From the NCBI GenBank assembly GCA_017416885.1, contig JAFQAM010000354.1, forward strand, positions 1 through 7,121: 7,121 nucleotides of DNA. Direction: 5' to 3'. This DNA is from Clostridia bacterium. GTDB lineage: Bacteria > Bacillota > Clostridia > Oscillospirales > CAG-272. The notes under the pieces are model-generated. The model had not been told where the DNA came from. It ran no database searches and saw only the letters and a program-made list of their open reading frames with translations. This document shows positions 1 to 3,849 of the stretch, piece after piece. Made by a program: the position numbers and the translations under genes. Position 1 is the first letter of the stretch, and each line of letters starts with the position of its first letter.

Positions 1-785
1 AATGTTTTACCTGTACCCGGAGGGCCTACTAAAAGCACGCCTCTTGGGATTTTTGCGCCTAACTGTGTAAATCTTAAAGGATTGCGTAGGTATTCTACAA
101 CCTCCTTTAATTCTTCCTTTTCCTCATCTGCTCCCGCCACATCGTCAAAGGTAACATTTTTTACAGTAGCCTGAACAGCCTTGGATTTACCGAAGCCTCC
201 CATTTTGCCGCCGCCCTGACTTTTTAACAAGAAGAACATAGCAACTATTGCAAGGATAACAACAATAATTGTAGGAAGATATTGCATAAATGCAGATTGC
301 TGCTTTAATGCCTTTGTGCTTGTTTTGAATGTGCTATCTACGCCTTGCGCGTCTAATTCAGCGCGGATAGAATAAAGCAAGCTGTTTGTAACACCTATGT
401 TGGTACCGAAAAATTCGATATATTCCTCATAGGTAAGCTCAACGGTTTTGATTTTTTCAGCTAAGCCCTGGTTATTTCTGTTGTTGCCGTCAAAATAGTT
501 ATCCCAATCCTCTTTGGATTCAAAGATTGTCACGGTGTATTTATTGATGTTTCTGATATAGCCGTAAACTCTTCTAACCTTTTCAGGTACATCGTTTTCG
601 TCAATTACGCCGTCGCCGTTACTGTCAACAGGAACCTCGATAACCTCTTGGAACTTGGCAACCATATCGTCATAGGTTAACACCTCATCCTTTGGCTTCT
701 GATTGAACATAACAAAAATGAGAGCCACTATGATTGCAAGCAAGCCAAAATAAAAGATGTAGGTTTTTAAATTACTTTTTTTCAT
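1..785 (-). CDS. ftsH: ATP-dependent zinc metalloprotease FtsH, N-terminal part (cut by window edge)
   Basis: FtsH is a membrane-anchored hexameric AAA+ protease that extracts and degrades membrane and short-lived cytosolic proteins. Only the first 261 residues are present. Seen: membrane segment about residues 8-27, a hydrophilic extracytoplasmic region about 28-168, second membrane segment about 170-187, a Gly-rich linker (189-200), the family motif VTFDDVAGADEEKEEL (211-226) and the Walker A GPPGTGKT (254-261) at the very edge. The rest of the ATPase and the HEXXH protease lie outside. ATG at 783-785 is the only possible start: an in-frame TGA lies two codons upstream. AGGAGG (799-804) is a rather distant 13 nt away. 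Odd: Walker A sits about 60 residues later than in E. coli FtsH because the extracytoplasmic domain is enlarged and includes a calcium-loop-like DSNGDGVIDEND (54-65). The gene follows tilS by 33 bp. Identity is near certain. Confidence 0.96.
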   Translation of the reverse strand, partial: MKKSNLKTYIFYFGLLAIIVALIFVMFNQKPKDEVLTYDDMVAKFQEVIEVPVDSNGDGVIDENDVPEKVRRVYGYIRNINKYTVTIFESKEDWDNYFDGNNRNNQGLAEKIKTVELTYEEYIEFFGTNIGVTNSLLYSIRAELDAQGVDSTFKTSTKALKQQSAFMQYLPTIIVVILAIVAMFFLLKSQGGGKMGGFGKSKAVQATVKNVTFDDVAGADEEKEELKEVVEYLRNPLRFTQLGAKIPRGVLLVGPPGTGKT

Positions 786-798
786 TCGTCAGATAAGA

Positions 799-804
799 CC
801 TCCT
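799..804 (-). promoter_or_regulatory. Ribosome binding site of ftsH
   Basis: The minus strand reads AGGAGG here, inside the 33-bp tilS-ftsH gap. The spacer to the ftsH ATG is 13 nt, longer than usual, but no other start codon is open upstream because of an in-frame TGA. No promoter is recognisable in this short gap, so ftsH is probably read from the tilS transcript. Confidence 0.75.
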
Positions 805-818
805 ATCTATGATGTATT

Positions 819-2147
819 TTATGCGTTTGTATTTTCTATTATTTTAAAAATTTTAATTACTGTTTCAGCGTTTTTAGATTTAGCTCCGTCTCTTACTGCA
901 ATTGTAGGTATATAAAGTATTCCCTTTTCGTCGCAGATTAGCGGAATTTTATCTCTGTGGTGTGACGGAATATGCTTGTCGCAGAAAATGGTTTTCAGCT
1001 TTTTTGTCATTTTGCCTTGAATCATTTTGTCGCCGTCCTTCTTGTTTCTGACAGTCAACTTTCCCTCTGATTTCAGCTTAACTGCGTCAACAAGCTCATA
1101 TTTGCTTGTATCGGGAATTAAATCGCTGTTTAGCGAAATTGCGGTTTTTGCTTGCTCGATATAATTAAGTCCCTCTTTAAGAGCCATATTATATTTTGCC
1201 TTTGCAAGATTTTCTGTTTCAACAAATTTTACATAGCCTCTTTCCTTTTTGAAGGATAGCTTGTTTGGAAGGTTTACATACTGTCCTACCTTACCGTGCT
1301 TTGCTAAGCGAAGGCAGGCATCAATTGCCTTTCTGTCAAGCGCCTCCTTGGAAAGATACATAAGAAGTCTTGATGCAACAGGTCTTTCCTGGCTTACAAG
1401 AAGCTCTGTATTAATTCGCGTTTTTATTCTGTTTTCCTCAATTATTTTGTCACAGACTGACTGAATATATTTATCGTCATCGCGAAGCAGCTCGCCCATT
1501 CTTAAACAGGAATCAATAAAGGATGGATTGATTTTTTCAAGCATTGGGATAATTTCGTGTCTTATATAGTTTCTTGTATAGTCAGTATCCATATTGGTGG
1601 AATCATTAACATAGCTAATGGAGTTTTGCTTGCAATATTCAAGAATTTCCTCCTTAGAGCAGAATATTAACGGTCTTACGATATTGTTAATTACAGGCTT
1701 TATTCCTGCAATTCCCCTTGAGCCGCTTCCTCTTGATAAATTAAAAATTACTGTTTCTGCATTATCGTTTGCATTATGTGCAGTTACAATACATTTATAA
1801 TCGCCGTTTTGAGAAATAATTTTATTAAATATTCTGTATCTTTCCTCTCTTGCAGTTTCCTCAAGTCCTTGCTTTCTTTCCTCTGCTAAAAGTGGAATAT
1901 CTACACGGAAGGATAAAAACTTAACTCCGTATTTTTTGCACATATTCTTGCAAAAAAATTCATCTCTTAACGCTTCCTCGCCTCTTATCATATGGTTGAT
2001 ATGAACGGCTAAAAGCTTTTTTGTTTTTTTTGATAGATAATGTAAAATTGCACTTGAATCGGCCCCGCCGGAAAAACCTATTATTGCGCCATCAAAAATA
2101 TCGTTCATTTCGTATTGCTTTATGGCTTTTTCAATCTTATTTTCCAC
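819..2147 (-). CDS. tilS: tRNA(Ile)-lysidine synthetase TilS
   Basis: TilS uses ATP and lysine to convert C34 of the CAU-anticodon isoleucine tRNA to lysidine, so that it reads AUA and is charged with isoleucine; it acts in the cytosol and is essential in most bacteria. The 442 residues show the full family plan: the PP-loop SGGADS (26-31), the VHINHMIRGEEA segment (48-59), GLEETAREERYRIF (94-107), TAHNANDNAET (122-132, where many relatives have HHADDQAET), LSRGSGSRGIAGI (137-149), RPLI (158-161), the NDSTNMDTDYTRNYIRHEIIP segment (181-201), and a C-terminal TilS_C domain with VRNKKDGDK, KKLKTIFCDKHIP and DKIPLI (366-404). The start is GTG at 2145-2147; GAGGA lies 9 nt upstream and homologous N-termini begin close to this point. 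It is first in an operon with ftsH; hpt, commonly found between them, is absent. Confidence 0.96.
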   Translation of the reverse strand: MENKIEKAIKQYEMNDIFDGAIIGFSGGADSSAILHYLSKKTKKLLAVHINHMIRGEEALRDEFFCKNMCKKYGVKFLSFRVDIPLLAEERKQGLEETAREERYRIFNKIISQNGDYKCIVTAHNANDNAETVIFNLSRGSGSRGIAGIKPVINNIVRPLIFCSKEEILEYCKQNSISYVNDSTNMDTDYTRNYIRHEIIPMLEKINPSFIDSCLRMGELLRDDDKYIQSVCDKIIEENRIKTRINTELLVSQERPVASRLLMYLSKEALDRKAIDACLRLAKHGKVGQYVNLPNKLSFKKERGYVKFVETENLAKAKYNMALKEGLNYIEQAKTAISLNSDLIPDTSKYELVDAVKLKSEGKLTVRNKKDGDKMIQGKMTKKLKTIFCDKHIPSHHRDKIPLICDEKGILYIPTIAVRDGAKSKNAETVIKIFKIIENTNA

Positions 2148-2156
2148 AACAAATAA

Positions 2157-2161
2157 TCCTC
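2157..2161 (-). promoter_or_regulatory. Ribosome binding site of tilS (supports the GTG start)
   Basis: The minus strand reads GAGGA with a 9-nt spacer to the GTG at 2145-2147. This spacing supports GTG as the true start of tilS. Confidence 0.7.
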
Positions 2162-2201
2162 AAACTGTTAAATTTTATAATACCAAAAAATCGCTTTTTA
2201 T

Positions 2202-2230
2202 ATAATACAATAAAAATATATATTTTGCAA
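2202..2230 (-). promoter_or_regulatory. Sigma-A-type promoter of tilS-ftsH
   Basis: On the minus strand TTGCAA (2225-2230) and TATTAT (2202-2207) are separated by exactly 17 nt, close to the TTGACA/TATAAT consensus. Transcription would start near 2195, giving a leader of about 50 nt. The -35 box directly abuts the U-tract of the terminator of the preceding gene, so the operon seems transcriptionally separated from it. Predicted by eye only. Confidence 0.6.
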
Positions 2231-2266
2231 GAGAAAAAAAGAAAAAACCGCAATTTTCAGCGGTTG
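2231..2266 (-). terminator. Rho-independent terminator of the 84-residue gene
   Basis: Arms AACCGC (2246-2251) and GCGGTT (2260-2265) form a 6-bp stem with an 8-nt loop. On the minus strand the stem is followed by a long T-rich tract (2247 down to 2232). It begins about 10 nt after the stop codon of the minus-strand gene ending at 2276. Confidence 0.8.
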
Positions 2267-2275
2267 TTCAGAAAA

Positions 2276-2530
2276 TCAACACATTTGGTCGCAAATTATA
2301 TCGTTAATTGTGCCCTCACATGCTCTATTTTTAACTATCAAGCTATACATTTGCTTTGCTTCCCTTGCACATTGAGTAAATTTCAACGCCTTCTCAATGT
2401 GTATTTTATTAGTTCGGCGATTTTCCTCAATGCAAATGATTGAATATTTTCTATCCTCTAAAATCAGCTGATAGCTTGCTAATAAATCATTTGTGATTTT
2501 TACTGTTTTGCTTTGACAAATTTTTCTCAT
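2276..2530 (-). CDS. Small hypothetical protein, possibly DUF6514 family
   Basis: An 84-residue soluble protein of unknown function. There is no signal peptide or membrane segment; four cysteines are scattered (5, 33, 54, 71), with two more near the C-terminus (80, 84). The pattern (a strand around YQLILEDRKYSIICIEEN, 20-37; FT followed by a helix at 51-67; then LIVKNRACEGTINDIICD, 64-81) resembles small clostridial DUF6514 proteins, where a beta-rich half is followed by a helix and a conserved N-x-V/A-x-P-x-x-L-x-D-V/I end. That assignment is from memory of the family and is tentative. That the gene is real is better supported: AAGGAG at 2538-2543 is 7 nt before the ATG, it has a promoter with a perfect TTGACA, and a terminator follows the stop. 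It is monocistronic and divergent from the small membrane protein gene at 2753. Confidence 0.75.
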   Translation of the reverse strand: MRKICQSKTVKITNDLLASYQLILEDRKYSIICIEENRRTNKIHIEKALKFTQCAREAKQMYSLIVKNRACEGTINDIICDQMC

Positions 2531-2537
2531 ATCTTTT

Positions 2538-2543
2538 CTCCTT
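2538..2543 (-). promoter_or_regulatory. Strong ribosome binding site of the 84-residue gene
   Basis: The minus strand reads AAGGAG with a 7-nt spacer to the ATG at 2528-2530. This is near ideal and is the main reason to accept this short gene and its start. Confidence 0.85.
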
Positions 2544-2550
2544 GGATTTT

Positions 2551-2570
2551 ATTACAAAATGCTTTGTAAT
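2551..2570. promoter_or_regulatory. Operator-like palindrome in the leader of the 84-residue gene
   Basis: Perfect 8-bp inverted arms ATTACAAA (2551-2558) and TTTGTAAT (2563-2570) are separated by ATGC. The element lies between the predicted -10 and the RBS of the minus-strand gene, where a bound repressor would block transcription or a hairpin could form in the leader. I cannot match it to a named regulator. Confidence 0.55.
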
Positions 2571-2582
2571 TTGCTATATTGT

Positions 2583-2610
2583 AGCATACAAAATAGTGGA
2601 AATTTGTCAA
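2583..2610 (-). promoter_or_regulatory. Promoter of the 84-residue gene
   Basis: A perfect TTGACA lies on the minus strand at 2605-2610. TATGCT at 2583-2588 follows after a 16-nt spacer. A better-looking TACAAT at 2578-2583 overlaps it but would need a 21-nt spacer. Which -10 is used cannot be decided from sequence; the -35 is convincing. Confidence 0.5.
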
Positions 2611-2629
2611 AATGTGGCCTTACTATAAT
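2604..2629 (+). promoter_or_regulatory. Possible promoter of the small membrane protein gene
   Basis: A perfect TATAAT lies at 2624-2629 on the plus strand. The nearest -35-like hexamer is TTGTCA (2604-2609) with only 14 nt between, which is short for sigma-A, and it overlaps the TTGACA of the divergent promoter. The leader to the ATG would be about 117 nt and contains the palindrome GAGTTAACTC and a direct repeat. Weakly supported. Confidence 0.35.
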
Positions 2630-2666
2630 ATAGCAGAAGTTTTATTATTATCTTACTTGGAACATT

Positions 2667-2676
2667 GAGTTAACTC
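2667..2676. promoter_or_regulatory. 10-bp perfect palindrome upstream of the small membrane gene
   Basis: GAGTTAACTC is a perfect palindrome in the proposed leader/promoter zone of the plus-strand gene. A site this short can arise by chance; it is listed as a candidate half of a regulatory region only. Confidence 0.25.
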
Positions 2677-2705
2677 GGTTTATTTAAATACCATTTTTTA
2701 CTCGT

Positions 2706-2736
2706 TGATAAAATTTTTTCAGTATGATAAAATTTT
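2706..2736 (+). repeat. Direct repeat of TGATAAAATTTT just before the RBS
   Basis: The 12-mer TGATAAAATTTT occurs at 2706-2717 and again at 2725-2736, offset 19 bp, roughly two helical turns. It ends a few bases before the AAGGGGGG of the following gene, so it could be a tandem protein-binding site or an RNA element in the leader. Its function is unknown. Confidence 0.4.
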
Positions 2737-2752
2737 CACAAGGGGGGATTTT

Positions 2753-2968
2753 ATGAGTAAAAGGGAAAAGATAATTTATCAGTATTTAATTAAGCTCTTA
2801 TGGCTTGTGGCTATTCTTTTCGGAGCGCTTGCCTTAAGGCTGGAGCTATCTGTTTTTCTTGGATATACGCTAAGAATTGAGGTAGATGCTACATATATGC
2901 TTGACAGTCTAATTGCATCAGGAATGATACTTGGCGGTGTGAGTTTTTTGAGCATACGGTATTTTTAG
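2753..2968 (+). CDS. Small predicted membrane protein, 71 residues, function unknown
   Basis: I do not recognise this protein. The N-terminus is basic (KREK at 3-6), then a hydrophobic helix spans about residues 11-30 (YLIKLLWLVAILFGALALRL), a short polar stretch (residues 39-50, including RIEVDA) follows, and a second apolar helix covers about 50-68. That predicts two membrane passes with both ends on the same side, cytosolic by the positive-inside rule. The ATG at 2753 is chosen over the more upstream TTG at 2705 because AAGGGGGG stands 5 nt before the ATG and the upstream extension has no RBS. A terminator-like structure overlaps and follows the stop. The gene stands alone, divergent from the 84-residue gene and convergent with the DUF1846 operon. 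That the gene is real is fairly well supported; no role can be given. Confidence 0.65.
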   Translation: MSKREKIIYQYLIKLLWLVAILFGALALRLELSVFLGYTLRIEVDATYMLDSLIASGMILGGVSFLSIRYF

Positions 2969-3009
2969 ATTTGTGCAAATTGCTAATTTGACCGTATTTT
3001 CAGTTTTTT
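2954..3009 (+). terminator. Terminator-like nested hairpin after the small membrane gene
   Basis: The inner stem CAAATT (2976-2981) / AATTTG (2985-2990) has a GCT loop. An outer pair ATACGGT (2954-2960) / ACCGTAT (2991-2997) encloses it, with the left outer arm inside the last codons of the gene. TTTT (2997-3000) and a six-T run (3004-3009) follow on the plus strand. It is plausible as an intrinsic terminator, though the stem is AT-rich. Confidence 0.5.
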
Positions 3010-3109
3010 GTTGCATTGGCGAGTGAATATTTTTTTGTCAAGATGAATTTTGATAATTTTTTAAATTCTACAAGTTGATTTTTGGCAAATGAATAAATTG
3101 AGCGTGTGT
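3010..3109. other. AT-rich intergenic stretch with nothing recognisable
   Basis: Start of the 880-bp gene-free convergent interval. Open frames here lack ribosome binding sites and are not credible genes. I see no clear repeat or RNA gene in this first part. Confidence 0.5.
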
Positions 3110-3237
3110 TTTTCCACTTTTCCACACCTTTTCTCCGTGGAAAAGTGGATAAGTGAGCATATTTGGCTGAGGTTTTGCACACTTTCCACGCACTTTTCCA
3201 CGCTTTTTTTATTTTTCCATATTTCGGCGTGGATTTT
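3110..3237. repeat. Cluster of DnaA-box-like TTTTCCAC motifs with a perfect 13-bp inverted repeat
   Basis: Seven or eight copies of a TTWTCCAC-type 9-mer occur on both strands: plus strand at 3110-3118 (TTTTCCACT), 3118-3126 (TTTTCCACA), 3182-3190, 3194-3202 (TTTTCCACG) and a weaker 3213-3221; minus strand at 3136-3144, 3144-3152 (TTATCCACT) and a weaker 3229-3237. The DnaA box consensus is TTATCCACA, so the best copies match 8 of 9. Four copies make a perfect inverted repeat, arms 3113-3125 and 3137-3149 with an 11-nt loop. AT-rich DNA flanks it. It could be a DnaA-binding cluster (origin-related or DnaA-titrating) or another intergenic repeat. dnaA and dnaN are not in the window, so calling it oriC is not justified. 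Confidence 0.5.
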
Positions 3238-3477
3238 TTTATTTTATACACTTGCCTATCTTGATTGTGCAACATTCACAATAATCGTTAGACAACTAAT
3301 ATATTTTAGTTGATTCGTCAATCTTTTGTTTTTTTATGAATGAATAAAGACAAAAGCCAAAAATGAATATTTTTTTACAGATTTGCATAATAAAATTTTG
3401 TCTTTTCTTGTAGAATAATACTATTTATGCTAATATTTTGTAAAAGCTGATTTTATATGGGCAAATTGCATAAATGA
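3238..3477. other. AT-rich gene-free stretch with several spaced inverted repeats
   Basis: No credible gene. Three symmetric pairs are visible: ATTGTG (3264-3269) / CACAAT (3277-3282) with 7 nt between; AAAGACAAAA (3346-3355) / TTTTGTCTTT (3396-3405) with 40 nt between; and ATTTATGC (3423-3430) / GCATAAAT (3468-3475) with 37 nt between. In sequence this AT-rich, such pairs are partly expected by chance. The last one ends where the heptamer array begins. Confidence 0.35.
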
Positions 3478-3519
3478 GGATGTAGGATGTAGGATGGAGG
3501 GTGTAGGATGTAGGGTGTA
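3478..3519 (+). repeat. Heptamer tandem array 1, six units of GGATGTA
   Basis: Six head-to-tail 7-mers fill exactly 42 bp, consensus GGATGTA, with variants GGATGGA and GGGTGTA. The array is bracketed by AAATGAG (3472-3478) and CTCATTT (3525-3531), a 7-bp inverted pair. Because 7 is not a multiple of 3, all frames stay open and yield a spurious His-Pro-Thr-Ser-Tyr-type repeat peptide on the minus strand. Confidence 0.9.
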
Positions 3520-3527
3520 GTCCTCTC

Positions 3528-3669
3528 ATTTTGCGAAGCAAAATATATCGAAATTTACGAAGTAAATTATATCGAATTTCGCTTGCGAAATATATCGAAA
3601 TTGCGAAGCAATTATTACGAAGTAACAAGGTTCTGCGTAGCGGGTTCTTATATCGACTTGCGTAGCAAG
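3528..3669 (+). repeat. Array of GNA-loop minihairpins joined by ATATCGA
   Basis: Seven short hairpins follow each other: 3528-3544 (stem ATTTTGC, loop GAA), 3552-3568 (AATTTAC, GAA), 3576-3591 (ATTTCGC, 2-nt loop), 3599-3613 (AATTGC, GAA), 3615-3625 (TTAC, GAA), 3633-3643 (CTGC, GTA, one G·T pair) and 3657-3669 (CTTGC, GTA). The linker ATATCGA recurs at 3545-3551, 3569-3575, 3592-3598 and 3650-3656. The first four centres are about 23-24 bp apart. Stems differ in sequence while pairing is kept, as if the structure itself were selected. Six of the seven have a GNA triloop on the plus strand; d(GCGAAGC)-type minihairpins are known for exceptional stability. No protein for it is encoded nearby. 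Confidence 0.85.
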
Positions 3670-3677
3670 CAGTGATA

Positions 3678-3719
3678 GGATATATGATATAGGATGTAGG
3701 ATATAGGATGTAGGATGTA
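3678..3719 (+). repeat. Heptamer tandem array 2, six units of GGATRTA
   Basis: Six head-to-tail 7-mers again make exactly 42 bp, in the same orientation as array 1. Units are GGATGTA or GGATATA with one TGATATA; a degenerate unit (GGATA) trails at 3720-3724. Together with array 1 it flanks the minihairpin string symmetrically. Confidence 0.9.
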
Positions 3720-3735
3720 GGATAACAATGCAAAT

Positions 3736-3780
3736 ATGCAAAAACAGGACAGAAATCCAATTTCTGTCCTGTTTGTTGTT
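3736..3780 (-). terminator. Strong intrinsic terminator of the pfk-DUF1846 operon
   Basis: A perfect 14-bp stem, AAACAGGACAGAAA (3742-3755) with TTTCTGTCCTGTTT (3761-3774), has a 5-nt loop. On the minus strand a run of T continues past the stem (to about 3740), giving a classic terminator about 75 nt after the DUF1846 stop. On the plus strand the following sequence is GTTGTTAAT, so it may also weakly terminate from the other side. It keeps the repeat array out of the operon transcript. Confidence 0.85.
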
Positions 3781-3849
3781 AATAATATAGTTAGCTTTTC
3801 GCATTTGCATGGTGAAGCTATTGATTTAATTTTATCTTAGTCAAATTTA

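Larger units (their letters stand above)
2572..2635. repeat. 13-bp near-perfect inverted repeat pair spanning the divergent promoters
   Basis: TGCTATATTGTAG (2572-2584) and CTATAATATAGCA (2623-2635) are reverse complements with one mismatch, separated by 38 bp. Read outward, each arm gives CTAYAATATAGCA, containing TACAAT on the minus strand and TATAAT on the plus strand, so each arm holds a -10-like hexamer facing its own gene. This suggests paired binding sites, or duplicated promoter cores, for the two divergent small genes. Alternatively it is a remnant of a very small mobile element. Confidence 0.55.

Noticed and set aside
2021..2443. Plus-strand open frame of 140 residues over the tilS start and the 84-residue gene
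   Set aside because: It is antisense to well-supported genes, crosses their promoter and terminator, and has no RBS or family resemblance.
2705..2752. TTG start extending the small membrane protein by 16 residues
   Set aside because: No RBS precedes it, and AAGGGGGG is correctly placed before the ATG at 2753; the extension is encoded by the direct repeat.
3110..3237. Calling the region the chromosomal origin oriC
   Set aside because: Boxes are mostly imperfect, dnaA/dnaN/rpmH are not in view, and no clear unwinding element can be separated from general AT richness.
3264..3282. Rex- or CRP-type operator ATTGTG-N7-CACAAT
   Set aside because: Spacing differs by one base from both the Rex (TTGTGAA-N4-TTCACAA) and CRP (TGTGA-N6-TCACA) patterns, and no gene start lies nearby.
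3000..3313. Open frames on both strands (91 residues minus, 74 residues plus) across the TTTTCCAC cluster
   Set aside because: Composition reflects the repeated TTTTCCAC/GTGGAAAA motifs. No RBS is seen, and neither resembles a known protein.
3478..3726. CRISPR array
   Set aside because: Units are 7 bp or about 23 bp with no constant 24-40 bp repeat and no unique spacers of even length; no cas gene is present.
3425..3810. Two overlapping minus-strand open frames (111 and 94 residues) rich in His-Pro-Thr-Ser-Tyr-Ile repeats
   Set aside because: They are translations of the heptamer and hairpin repeats, lack ribosome binding sites, and run through the operon terminator.
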